From: Cynocephalus volans
Lineage: Eukaryota; Chordata; Mammalia; Dermoptera; Cynocephalidae
Direction: 5' to 3'
Assembly (NCBI RefSeq): GCF_027409185.1
Contig: NC_084463.1
Coordinates: 47,858,907 to 47,922,906 of the forward strand
Length of the DNA stretch: 64,000 nt
In this document: positions 47,446 to 57,130 of the stretch, piece after piece
How the letters are laid out: the number at the start of each line of letters is the position of its first letter
Numbering within the stretch: position 1 is the first letter of the stretch
Notes under the pieces: generated by a model
Told to the model about the DNA's origin: nothing
Database searches by the model: none
Seen by the model: the letters and a program-made list of their open reading frames with translations, nothing else
Translations under genes and position numbers: made by a program

Positions 47446-49061
47446 TTTCTTTCTTTTTTAAAAAAATTAATTTTTATTGAGTCAAAATTGATTATTCTTT
47501 TTTGGGGGTTCAACATTGACATATGTTGATCAAATCAATATTACTAGCATATATATTGTTACAAATCATAATTATTCTTTTTGCCCCTTGTCCAATCTCT
47601 CCCCATCCCTCTCTCCTTCCTCCCTCCCCCCTCTAACTACTCTAGATTTCTTCTCTCCTTCTGAAAGAATAATGGTTACTCTGTTGATTTGTTGCCTAGA
47701 TGATCCGTCCAATGCTGAGAGGTGTGATCAAGTCCCCCAATGTTATCATAGAGCAGATGCTTCTTCTGTCACTTTGAAATGGGCTTTTTGGAGAGAGACA
47801 TCCTCCTTCTTTCTTCATCTCTGCTGGTGACTCTCCTTGTGTCAATACACTCCAGTGGCTGGTGGACCACCTGCATGGTGGTTGTGGTGTTAGCTGCTTT
47901 TGTGGCAGCCATGGTTATTGTGGTGGCTGTGGTAGGCCATCCACATGGAGGTGATGTTTTGGGCATGCTCCTTGGTGCTGGTGCTGTGCCTGGTTGTGGG
48001 GAGTGTCTGGTCCCTGGATCCATACCTTGGGTCCCCGGGTGGGCCCCGAGGTGCAGCGTGGTGTGCCTGGTTGTGGGAAAGGGGTCCAGTCCCCTTCTGC
48101 ATGACTTGGGTCCCCAGGCAGGCCCTGAGGCACTGGCATGGTGTGCCTGGTTGTGGAAGGGAGGGTCCAGTCCCTGGTCCATGCCTCATGTCCCCTGGTA
48201 GGTCCCAAGACACTGGTGGTGTGCCTGGGCTGGAACTAATTTTTTGTCTTTTGCTTACTTCTAAAATGGGGGAATTTCCTGTGGGAACCAGTACTTGAGC
48301 TCTGTGGTTGAGCTAAATTGCTGCTTTGCAGCTGTTTCCCTAGGAAAGGCTTTTTGTGCAGCTCAGGGTTTAACGGTTGACCTTAAAGGTGCTTCCATCT
48401 CTCCAGAGACCCAGTGCACCAGGATTGTATAGAAACTCTGGTCTGGGCCTGAGATTTTCATCAAACTGCACCCCATGCAATTCTATATTCCTGACCAGTC
48501 TCCTCTGGCTGGTCCTGTGCTGATTGGGGGGCAGATCGGCTGTCCTTGCTGTGTCCCAGTGTCCTCCTGGTGGGCACATCTCCTCCAACATCCGTGCTGC
48601 AAATGCTTCCCATGGGATGGGCCCTGCACTGATCCCTTGTGATGACTCACCAGCCTCTGAGTGGCTTCTTTTTTTCAGCTGTTCTGGCTCCTCACTCCTG
48701 CGTGGGTCCATGGGAACCCTATTAGTGTTCTTGCTGTCCTGGGGCCACAAGGCCCTCTTCTCTCCTGCTGCTTCCAAGCATCTCCATCTGAAGGGCACAG
48801 CTGCGGCTTCTGCTGGTTCCTGCTCCATGCGCTCAGCAGTTCCAGCCTTAAAGCGGCAGCAGCCCAAACACTCAGAGCTGATTTTTCTTTCTCTCATCGT
48901 GGTTTCTCCCACCTTCATGTACTCTGTAGGTCTCTCCTCCTCTTCCCCTGAGCTCGAGCAGCCCCAGCTTGGCTGATGTTACATTTTTATGGTTGTAAAT
49001 TGGTTGATTTGTGGAAGAGTGACGCTGGGGACCATCTATTCCACCATCTTGACCAGAACTC
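47446..49061 (-). mobile_element. Non-autonomous, internally deleted LINE-1 with VNTR (copy 2)
   Basis: Same architecture as 15745-18318, on the minus strand: L1 5'UTR start ('ctggtcaagatggtggaata', 49055), a short VNTR of three to four ~80-bp units (about 48000-48240), distal 5'UTR, the ~70-bp ORF2 piece ('cagcattggacggatcatc') joined to 'attctttcagaaggagagaag', a purine-rich 3'UTR and an A tail at about 47452. The flanks gacggctttga (left) and gacgatggctctga (right) look like one diverged target duplication. Confidence 0.85.
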
Positions 49062-49144
49062 TCAAAGCCGTCCTCCTCCTCCAGGATTCCCTAGGGAGAG
49101 AGCTGCTTGAAGTGCTCACCAAGTCCATAGCAGAATGACTCATA

Positions 49145-49725
49145 TTATCCATTGGTAAATAATGATTACAAGCTCCATTTGTTTGCACCAGACAGACTTA
49201 TGATCACTTATCACACATTCACCTGTAAGTCATGAGGCACTAGTGACTGCCGCCTGTTCTCATCCAAACACCATGAAGTGTTACAGGAGCCAGAGCCTTA
49301 ATAATTGCTGGGGGCCTCACATCATAAACACTGCTCTGTCTCAAAAACCCAACTATGAATCAATCCATATCCCAACTATGCTATTATCTCTCAGACTAGA
49401 CATTACTTCCTCTAATAGTAACATGAGGAACACTGGCTAGCTTAACCAACCTAACTTTACCACCAACTAGTTACCTAATTGGAGAAATATTTGAGGTTCT
49501 AGCATTAGTTTTATGATCGAATTTTACAATTACCCTAATAGGACTTAATATAGTAAGAAGAGTTCTGTATTCCTTCTACATATTCTTCACAACACAATGA
49601 GGCAACTTACATATCACATTAACAACATTAAACACTCACACACAAAGAAACTCTTATATTTATACATCTTCCACCTCTATGACTCCTCACTTAATCGCAA
49701 CATTATTGTAAAACCCATACACTGT
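49145..49725 (+). pseudogene. mt-ND4 C-terminal part (numt)
   Basis: Text encodes ND4-like TSSICLRQTDL, then AAVLIQTPW..ATALMI, NYESIHIPTMLLS, and TNLTLPPTSYLIGEIFE with frameshifts. ND4 is a complex I membrane subunit; this copy is dead. Confidence 0.88.
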
Positions 49726-49732
49726 AAATATA

Positions 49733-49919
49733 GTTTAAATATTAGTTTGTAAATCTACTAATAGAAGCTTAAAATGTTTTATTTACTGAGAAAATATGCA
49801 AGAACTGCTAAATCATGCCTCCATGAATGACAACATGGCTTGTTCAACTTTCAAAGGGTACAAGTAACCCATTGATCTTTGGAGCCAAAAAATTGGAGCA
49901 ACTCCAAATAAAAGTAATA
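49733..49919 (+). pseudogene. mt-tRNA-His, tRNA-Ser(AGY), tRNA-Leu(CUN) relics (numt)
   Basis: Successive blocks 'gtaaatatagtttaaat...tttgtaaat' (His, about 49733-49795), 'gagaaaatatgcaagaactgc' (Ser AGY, about 49788-49848) and 'caagtaacccattgatcttt' with 'ggagcaactccaaataaaag' (Leu CUN, about 49850-49919). This is the standard order between ND4 and ND5. Nuclear copies, not functional mitochondrial tRNAs. Confidence 0.85.
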
Positions 49920-51434
49920 AATATCTTCTCTTTTTAATTATAATTTTACTCACAATACTAATTTTACTAATTACCATAACCATTACTAACATTTATAAAA
50001 ATATCTTCTACACTTCTATGTAGAAACATCAATTTCATATGCTTTTATAATCTGCCTAAATTTAACCCTGATATTTATTTATTCATACCAAGAAATAATC
50101 ACCTCAAACTGATATTGAATGACTATTTAATCCTTAAATCTTACACTTGGCTTCAAGTTAGATTATTCCTCAATAATATTTGTGCTCATAGCACTTTCTT
50201 GTCATAATGATTGATCATATAATTTTTAATAAAATATATACATTCAGATCCAAACATCAAACCATCCAAATGAGTTCTTTAAATATTTACTTATGTTTTT
50301 CATCCCCATACTAATTTTAGTTACTGCTAACAGCTTCTTCTGACTCTTCATTAGGTGAAAAGTAGTAGAAATTATACTATTTTTACTTATCAAAGAATAA
50401 TATGGCTAATTAGATACAAATATAACAGCAACTTTATATAATCCTATTGGAGATATTGGACTTGTTCTATCAATGCCATGATTTGTATTACACTCAAACA
50501 CTTGAGAATTTTAACAGATTTTCGTGCTCAACCCTACCCTGATATTCTCCAATTAATCAGCCTTTTTCTGGCAGCAATGAGTGAATCTACCCAACCTGGC
50601 CTTCACCCATGTCTACATTCAACAGAAGGAGGCCCCGCATCAGCCTCAGCCCCACTCCACTACAGCACAGAAGTTGTAGCAGGAATTTTCTTATTCATTT
50701 GCTGTTACTCATTAACAGAAACAACAAAACAAACACTAATGGTATGCCTAGCTGCAATTGCCACTTTATTCAAAGAAACCTGTGTCCTAACACAAATGAC
50801 ATCATAAAATTATTGTGCATTTTTTGTCAAGTCAAGCAGGTCTCATGATAATTGCTATCATCATCAATCCACTACATCTAGACACTCCTTACATTGCACA
50901 TGCATTCTTTCAAGCTCTGCTGCTCATACGCTTTGGATCAATTATTTATAACCTTAATCACAAACAAGCTATTTGAAAAACAGGAGGCCAGTTCAAAGCT
51001 GTACCTGTCACCACTTCAGTCAGTGTCTGAAGCCTGGCACTTGCGGCTGTGCCCCTTCTTACACGCTTCTGCTCCAAAGACTCAAATACTGAAACCACAA
51101 ACATGTCCTATACTAATGCCCAAGTCCTGGTAATCAGACTTAATGCCACCTCCCTAACAACTGTCTGTGGTACTCTAGTTATTTTCTTTGCACTTCTAGA
51201 ACAACCTCAGTTTTCAACTCTAATTCATGTCAATGAAAACAGCCCCCTTTTAATTAATTCAATTGAGTATCTAATGATTGGTAGTATTTTTGCTAGATTT
51301 GCTATCTCTAACAACATTACTCCTATAAATATTTCACAAATGGCTATGCCACCCTACCTAAAGCTCTCAGCTCTTGCCATAAGTATCTTAGGCCTTACTA
51401 TAGCATTAGAATTTAGCCTAATAACATATTGGAT

Positions 51435-51850
51435 TAGTCCATTTTGTTGCATATAAAAAAATACCTGGAACTGGGTGATTTATAAAGAAAACTGACAGTT
51501 ATTGTTTACAGTTTCTGAGGCTGGGAAGTCCAAAGTCTGTTGATGATGACACTGACCCAGGGGTCTCACACGGCAAGATGGTGGAAGCAGAGAGAGCAAA
51601 TGAGAGAGAGACAGATTCTTCTCTTAAAGCCCTCAGAAACACTCCCTTGACCACAATGTTTAATCAATTCACTACTGCATGGCCCTATAATCCAATCACC
51701 GCTTCAAGGCTCCACCTTTCAATTACCATAATAGGATTTCCCACCCTCTTAACAGTCACAGTGGGGGCTAAGTTTCTAAAGCATAATGCTTGGGGGAAAT
51801 AATTCAAGCTTCAATGAATTTTGGGGGGACATAATTCAATCTACTACACA
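51435..51850 (-). mobile_element. MaLR LTR, antisense, inside the numt
   Basis: 'tggattagtccattttgttgc', 'ctggaactgggtgatttataaag', 'ttctgaggctgggaagtcc' and the far end 'gggggacataattcaat' are the antisense order of an MST-type MaLR LTR. It interrupts the ND5 relic between its LMT and LNLRF parts. Confidence 0.8.
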
Positions 51851-51905
51851 CTTAATCTCAGATTTGAATCCTACTCATACAAACATAAATTTTTCAACCT
51901 CCTAG

Positions 51906-52419
51906 TGTTGTGAGGAACCTTCCCACAAGAAGTGCACTTACACGCCACTTGTGCAGAAAAGGGCAGTTTATTCACTCCAGCTGGCCAGTGTCCATCTTCC
52001 AAGGAGCAACCAAGGAAGAGCAGCCTTGGGCCTTGGTCTTTGGGATTTTTAAAGGCAAAAACTACATCCTGTTGGCACACGGGTTTGTCCAGGTGCACAA
52101 AGCAAGCCAGGGAGCTAGGTCACAGAAGCCAAGAATGAGCCGTTAGAGCAATCAAGCGTACAACTTTTCATTGTGTATGTTCCTATGCAATAGTTCACTG
52201 CGTATGGTTCCTGTTACCATGTAATACTTTACTGTGTATGGCTCCTGTTTCTATGCAATGGCTTTTGTTTCTATGAGAATGTCAACAGTATGTCATGCAG
52301 AAGCGGGTGGGGGTAGTCTGTAGGTCAGACAGGGGGTAAAATGGAGTTACTTAGGTTAAGCAAGCAACTCTACAGAAGCAGATAGCGTACGTTATGAGGG
52401 TGTAGGGAGCTCTATTTCA
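51906..52419 (-). mobile_element. Solo ERV LTR inside the numt, 4-bp target duplication CTAG
   Basis: Plus strand begins 'tgttgtgaggaacc' and ends 'gagctctatttca' (TG...CA). It is flanked by ctag at 51902-51905 and 52420-52423, and the ND5 text rejoins exactly across it. On the minus strand a TATA-like 'ctttaaaaatccc' and 'gtgaataaactgccc' give the orientation. A 4-bp duplication fits class I (gamma-type) ERVs. Confidence 0.87.
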
Positions 52420-52634
52420 CTAGGTTTCTTCCAACATTTGTCACCATGTATAAACCTATCAAAAAGCCAAAACACAACATAATTTTTATTAGACTTAACC
52501 TGACTAGAAAAAGTAACTCCAAAAAATATCTCTCATTTCCAAAAGATAACTTCAACATTCATTTCCAACCAAAAGAGCCTAATTTAATTATATTTTATCT
52601 CCTTTCTTTTTTCACTTTTACTAGCCATGCTTCT

Positions 52635-53157
52635 AACCACCTAACGTTTTTGAGTAATTTCAATAACAATGAAAATACTAACAAAGATTGACCAGCCACA
52701 GCTATTAATTGGCTTTCGTAAGAATAGAACATGGTTACATTCATAGAATCTTCACTAAGATGCCCAATCTCTTCATTTTCAGAAATTAACCAGTTCTCTA
52801 GGTTTTTAAAATCACTAAAAATCTCCACTCATCATAGCCTATCATTTGTATAATCATAAATAACTCTATTAATAAACCTCGTAGTAAAACTCCCCAGATG
52901 ACAATACTAAAGCCTCAAGTCTCAGGTTATTCTTAAGTAGCCATTTCTGTAGTACACCCAAACACGACCACCATCTCTCTAAATATGTCAAAAATATTAT
53001 TAATTCTGAATAGACCCCTTAAATTTATTACAATTTGATAACTAAAACCACCACTGATAATTAATTCTAAACTACTATAATTAGGCAAAGGTTTTAAAGA
53101 AAACCCTACAAAACCTACAAAAAAAATAGTACTTATTGAAAATACAAAATACATCAT
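52635..53157 (-). pseudogene. mt-ND6 (numt)
   Basis: Minus strand starts MMYFVFSISTIFFVGFVGFS and continues LIISGGFSY, matching ND6. It is encoded opposite to ND5, as in real mtDNA. Later frameshifts are visible. Confidence 0.87.
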
Positions 53158-53164
53158 AATTCTC

Positions 53165-53275
53165 ACACAGAATCTAAACACAACTAATGAAATGAGAAAT
53201 TATCGTATTTCAACTATAAGTACTTAAACGACCAACGTTTGAAAATCTTACGCTGTAATCAAAATTATTAGCGCC
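53165..53275 (+). pseudogene. mt-tRNA-Glu and first codons of CYTB (numt)
   Basis: 'aaattatcgtatttcaactataag' is the antisense tRNA-Glu relic (53195-53222). 'accaacgtttgaaaatctta' begins the CYTB N-terminus (TN.-KS), which stops after about 15 codons at 'caaaattatt'. Confidence 0.75.
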
Positions 53276-53562
53276 AAACCAGCAAAATAATTATACTTAT
53301 TTTAGACCCAAACATCTGAACACCAAGAAGTATAAAAGATCATTTTTTTTTTTTTTGGCACAATAGAAGAATTACCAGAAGAGAAAGATAAAAGAACAAT
53401 TTAAAGTACAAGAAAGTAAAGCAAACCTCTTACACCTTTTGCATAATAAGTTAACTTAGAACAATGTCACAAAACGAACTTTAACTAAAAACCCCCAAAT
53501 CAGATGAGTTACTCACGGACAAATGCAAGAACAGTCTTCTCCGCGAAATAACCGTAACATAG
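53276..53562 (+). pseudogene. mt-16S rRNA fragment joined to the CYTB end (numt)
   Basis: 'agacccaaacatctgaac', 'gaagaattaccagaagagaaag', 'tttaaagtacaagaaagtaaag', 'ccttttgcataataagttaact' and 'cagatgagttactcacggac' follow mammalian 16S rRNA in order. In mtDNA this region is far from CYTB, so the junction near 53275 is a rearrangement. A T-run (53344-53358) interrupts it. Confidence 0.85.
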
Positions 53563-53589
53563 ATTAGGGTTGGGGTTAGGGATTAGGGC
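53563..53589 (+). repeat. Interstitial telomere-like repeats
   Basis: 'ttagggttggggttaggg' followed by 'attaggg': three TTAGGG units with one TTGGGG variant, at the right end of the numt. Confidence 0.75.
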
Positions 53590-53755
53590 TGTCTAGACAC
53601 ATCACAACTCACCAGTTCTTACGTTCCTTCTGAGTACGTAGATTAAATACTTAGAACCTCAAAGCAATCAGATGAAGCCAGCAGAAGTCACATTTGACAA
53701 GCGAGCCAGAAAAAAAAAAGAAAAGAAAAAAAGAGAGAGAAAGAAAAGAGTGGGG

Positions 53756-53925
53756 CAGGGCCAGCCCGTGGCTCACTCGGGAGAGTGCGGTGCTGACAAC
53801 ACCAAGGCCCCGGGTTCGGATCCCATATAGGGATGGCCGGTTCGCTCACTGGCTGAGCGTGGTGCTGACAAGACCAAGTCGAGGGTTAAGATCCCCTTAA
53901 CGGTCATCTTAAAAAAAAAAAAAAA
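53756..53925 (+). mobile_element. tRNA-derived SINE dimer
   Basis: 'gggccagcccgtggctcact', 'cgggttcggatcccatatag', second monomer 'gttcgctcactggctgagcg', 'gttaagatccccttaacgg' and an A tail followed by (GA)n. The best-preserved dimer in the window. Confidence 0.9.
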
Positions 53926-54495
53926 AGAGAGAGAGAGAGAGAAAAGAGTGCCGCACTTGAGGGGGATGCATCAAAGGCCACTAATTAAGATAAATAGAAA
54001 TAGAAATAATTCCATATTTAAAAAAATCAGAAGCAATTCAAAAAAGTTACAAAGAAAAATGATCAAAACTTCAAATAAAGGTAGGACCTGTAAAAAAAGA
54101 AAAGGTGTGTGTGGGAGAGGTGGATACCAGTTTTGTGGGGCTTGAAACATAAAAAAGGGAGGGTGCTTTTTTAACTAAAAAATACAAAATTATAAGTAAC
54201 TAAATTAGGCGATAAAAGAAATATTTCCTTAGAAAGAGAAAATAAATAATGAGTACACACTTTAACATCTGACATTCACCACAAACATTGCAAAATCCAG
54301 AAAACGTATTGTTTTGGTTAAATCCCTGAAATGCTTCTATAATACATTTTTTCCTCACGAATTTATAGAAAAAATTGGGAAACTGAAATCAAGTTTTCTT
54401 CAGCTATCAGCTATAAAAGACGTGCGTGCTGCTTGTAGATTTGCATAGGTTTGCAGCAACTGGCAATGTGTTAAAAGTTATTATTAGGGAGGCCG
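53926..54495. other. Unassigned stretch
   Basis: A-rich DNA after a GA tract. No recognised gene. Confidence 0.3.
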
Positions 54496-54499
54496 TTAG

Positions 54500-54625
54500 C
54501 CGGAGTCCTTTCGTGCCTGGCTTATTTCATTTAATGTGACATCTGCGAGGTTTACCCTGTTGCAGCAAGTGTCAGAATGTCCCCCTCCCCCCTTTTAAGG
54601 CTGATATTTTACCACAATTTTGAAT
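54500..54625 (-). repeat. Old LINE-1 3' fragment, antisense
   Basis: 'ggcttatttcatttaatgtg', 'ttgcagcaagtgtcagaatg' and 'ttttaaggctgatattttac' are antisense L1 3'-end phrases. Confidence 0.55.
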
Positions 54626-54644
54626 TTAAAATAAAAAGACTTGT

Positions 54645-54845
54645 GATAGAGTTTGGATGTTTTGTCCTCCCAAAGCTCATGTCAAAATCGATATCAAACT
54701 TGGGATCGTTTGGGAGGTGTTTGGGTCATGGGGGCAGATTCCTCATGAATAGATTAATGCCCTCAGTGGGGGCGTGGGGGTAATGAGTTCTCACGCTATT
54801 ACTTCCCGTGCAAGCTGGTCGTTTAAAGGAGCCTGGACCCTTTAC
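54645..54845 (+). repeat. MST-like MaLR LTR, 5' part
   Basis: 'tgatagagtttggatgtttt', 'gtttgggaggtgtttgggtcatgggggc', 'cctcatgaatagattaatgcc' and 'gcaagctggtcgtttaaagg' follow the 5' half of MST LTRs. The 3' half is replaced by unrelated DNA. Confidence 0.7.
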
Positions 54846-55179
54846 AGAAGCCTGGAACCTCACCACTGGAGCAGTGATAGAGATGTGGCTGACAGAGTAC
54901 ACAGGCCCAGTACTGAAACTGGGCCCCCATAATGCTTCTCTTAAAAGCATTTCTTTTCTTCGTTGTGCTCATTTACACGGCCTCTGTATATTTATGGGCT
55001 AAGAATCAAGTTGAGTCTCCTGCTTTTCTAATCAACCTCCATGAATAAAGGCACTCCGAAGAAAAGCCAAGCTGATTATTAACCTATGATTTTGCTTAAA
55101 GAAAACCTTGTTGTACACGTACATTAACCAAGGGTCCAAGTCAGTTATTTTAATGTTTCAGTAATGCTTGGCTGTGGTT

Positions 55180-55495
55180 ATTGTCTTTGAGGTTCCCCCC
55201 ACAACGGAATACATCGAAGGAATACTACCAACCACAGATTCCATGGTGCAGCGACCCTGTCCATCACGCAGTCATTACGGCTGACACAACCCACCTACTA
55301 ATCCCGTGACAATCCCTGTCACTACCTCATTGCACTCACCTGCATTCCTTCCCTCCCTTTAAAAACTCTAAACTTTAGTAAGTCCAGGAGGTGGGCTGAC
55401 ACTGTTCTCTTGTTTTCTCAGCCGTAATAACATTCTTCTCCCCAACACTACTTTTGTCTCACTTATTGGCTCTCAGTGCGACAAGTAACCGAACT
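55180..55495 (+). repeat. Possible ERV LTR, sense
   Basis: A C/T-rich run ('cctgcattccttccctccct'), TATA-like 'ctttaaaaactctaaac', a polyadenylation-like 'gccgtaataacattc' and 'tcagtgcgacaagtaac' are arranged as in an LTR. Confidence 0.4.
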
Positions 55496-55549
55496 TAATT
55501 AGATCTTTACTGCTCAGTTACAGTAACAAAGGTGTATACAGTGACAACA

Positions 55550-55625
55550 GGAATTCTGGGAGTTGTAGTTTCCTTACTTTGCGCATGCGCACTTCCCATC
55601 TAGGTATGGCCCGAGGCGGATCTAG
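55550..55625. promoter_or_regulatory. Promoter-like element with NRF1-type site
   Basis: 'ttgcgcatgcgcact' (about 55577-55591) is a palindromic NRF1-like site. The minus strand 'aactacaactcccagaattcc' just before it resembles the ACTACAAYTCCC promoter motif. Both are typical of CpG-type housekeeping promoters. No exon is assigned; it lies about 760 bp upstream of the zinc-finger first exon. Confidence 0.5.
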
Positions 55626-56089
55626 ACTCCGAGGAGGATGCCCTAGGGAGGCCTTCACATGATGGACAAGGGAGTGGGAAGGTGGGTTGGCCGGGGTGGG
55701 AACCAGACAAAGGACAGAAGCTAGTGGGGGACCGTAACCCACATGAGTTTGGAGCGTGGGGCTGCAGAAGCTGGGGCCTCACAGCTGCTGCTTCTCCCTG
55801 CTGAAAGCCTGGCCGAAATATTGGTCAGAGACCTGCACTCACAAAACCAGAGGCCGGGAAGCTTACGAAATCGGAAATTTAAAAATCTCATTATAACGTT
55901 TCCACTTTTGAATAACATATATGTAAGTATATATTATTTATAAGTGGATATAACCTTCTATACAAATACAAATATGCCCCCTGGCAGGGTAAGGTCCTAG
56001 AGCAGGGAGGAAGCCTTGCCTGAAAAGGGTTGCAGCCAAAAGTCTGTGATTCTGGCCTCATCCAGCAGCGTGTCACACTCCCATCTCCT

Positions 56090-56720
56090 GTCACTCGGGG
56101 CCTGAGGGAGGCGGGGCCTGGAGCTCTGTCCAATCAGGTGCGCAGCCGGGGAGGAGGGGGCGGCCTTCCACAATCTCGCGGGATCTTTGTGTCTGGCGCC
56201 CACTGAGTTTAGTCCAGTCCCCACAGCTGTGTCTTCTTCTCTGAGTGGCCCAGGTGGCTCCTTCCTGGTCTCTGTCGCCTGTGACTTGCAGGTCCTGGGA
56301 GCTCCTTAGGGAGGACGGGGGACCCGCCGGAAGCCAGGAAATGGTGAGTGTGCGGGGCAAGGCGTCCTGAGATGCGGAGGGGGCGCGGATGGAAACCCCG
56401 GGCCGGGCGGGGAGACCCGGGCCTCCCCTCGGTCAGCTCTGGGGTCTGTCTGCGGCCGAGTCTTCCGCTGGCGCCGCTCAGCTCTCGGTCCCCTGAGGCC
56501 GTTGGGTGGGCACTGGGCGGCAGCCGAGGCCCCGGGCGTCCTGTCCCGACCCTGAACGGTGACTTCGGCGGCTCGGATCCCGCTCAGGGCAGCTCCGTGC
56601 CCGCAGCCCCGCGTCTCCCCAGATCGTGCTGTGACGGCGGGAGGGTCGTCGGGAGAATCCCCACCCGGTGTGTGGGGCTCAGGCATGGGAGGAACTGCGG
56701 TGCGTGGGGTCCCCAGTCCC
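56090..56720 (+). promoter_or_regulatory. CpG island / promoter of a zinc-finger gene
   Basis: Dense in CpG and G+C compared with its surroundings, with a CCAAT box ('tccaatcagg', about 56130) and GC boxes ('gaggcggggcc', 'gagggggcggcc'). It covers the exon described next and the start of its intron. Confidence 0.75.
56190..56343 (+). CDS. 5'-UTR/ATG exon of a probable KRAB zinc-finger gene
   Basis: The exon text 'ctgtgacttgcaggtcctgggag', then 'gacccgccggaagccaggaaATG' directly followed by the donor gtgagt at 56344, has the layout of the first exon of KRAB C2H2 zinc-finger genes, where only the ATG (and no more) is coding. The start of the exon is approximate. No KRAB box or zinc-finger exon is found in the remaining 7.6 kb, so the rest must lie downstream of the window, or the exon is orphaned. 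KRAB zinc-finger proteins repress transposons through TRIM28. The call rests on layout, not on protein domains. Confidence 0.6.
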
Positions 56721-56744
56721 TCCTTTCTCCTGTTAAAAATGGAA

Positions 56745-57130
56745 CTGAGGCGCCGGTTAAAATATTAGAGAGTTTATTTGAGCAAACAACCAGTCGTGAA
56801 TGGGAAGCACCAGCCGTGGTGTGTGGTTTGGGGTCCACCAGAGGGGCTTGAAAGAAAGGCCTTTATGAGGTTCTGGTGAAGCAAACCAAAGTAAATCTTA
56901 CAAGTCACTGATTGCAGTTATCCGTCGCCTGTTTGGACTATCTGGGTGGAAATTTCCTGGTTGTGTAATCACAGTTCAGTTGGAGGATTCTGGTTACTTA
57001 AGCCTAAATTTCTTTCGTTTTTCTCTAAGTAATTTATGAGAAATGCATTTGAGTTAGATTTCCTTTTCCTTAGGGAGGAGCCCAGGGCAGGACAGCCACT
57101 TCATTCTAACTGCCTACTATTTAACACTCC
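56745..57130. repeat. Probable interspersed repeat, unnamed
   Basis: 'gagagtttatttgagcaaacaacc', 'ttctggtgaagcaaacc' and 'cagccacttcattctaactgcc' read like a known mammalian interspersed repeat; I cannot assign the family or strand. Confidence 0.3.

Larger units (their letters stand above)
45732..49128 (-). pseudogene. DUX-family double-homeobox pseudogene, interrupted by two insertions
   Basis: The reading frame opens at ATG 49128 (MDLVST...) with the basic arm SWRRRTAL up to 49073. It is then cut by a deleted L1 (47446-49061) and resumes with TPSQRDALQALLEQSPYPGI, an unmistakable DUX homeodomain 1 (about 47437-47260). A frameshift puts the FQNQR helix-3 motif in the next frame. Homeodomain 2 (about 47165-47028) has FPGIATKEELAKETGFPESRI but two in-frame stops where tryptophan and glutamine belong. 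It is split by a solo LTR (46659-47021), continuing HPGQSRSG. The C-terminus (46115-45732) keeps PLSEEELRALLDTLQSS, the conserved DUX4/DUXC-type tail. DUX proteins activate early-embryo genes; this copy cannot. No intron is seen between homeodomains, so it may be a retrocopy-type DUX. Confidence 0.9.
49920..52620 (+). pseudogene. mt-ND5 (numt), split by two LTRs
   Basis: ND5-like text from 'atatcttctctttttaatta' through APTPVSA-type blocks ('cagcctcagccccactccac'), 'ccctacctaaagctctcagc' and NLRFESYSYKHKFFNLL. It resumes after the LTR at 52420 ('ctaggtttcttccaac') and ends near the ND6 overlap. Numerous stops. Confidence 0.88.
49129..53562 (+). pseudogene. Large nuclear mitochondrial DNA segment (numt)
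   Basis: Continuous mtDNA order in sense: partial ND4, tRNA-His/Ser/Leu, ND5, ND6 (opposite strand), tRNA-Glu, start of CYTB, then a jump to the 5' part of 16S rRNA. Vertebrate mitochondrial codon features persist (TGA in tryptophan positions, ATA runs). Many stops and indels show it is nuclear and old. An antisense MaLR LTR (51435-51850) and an ERV LTR (51906-52419) lie within it. It starts a few bases upstream of the DUX ATG. Confidence 0.93.

Noticed and set aside
49243-51456. Intact mitochondrial-type genes or an organelle contig
   Set aside because: Frameshifts, stops, two LTR insertions and nuclear flanks on both sides show a nuclear copy.
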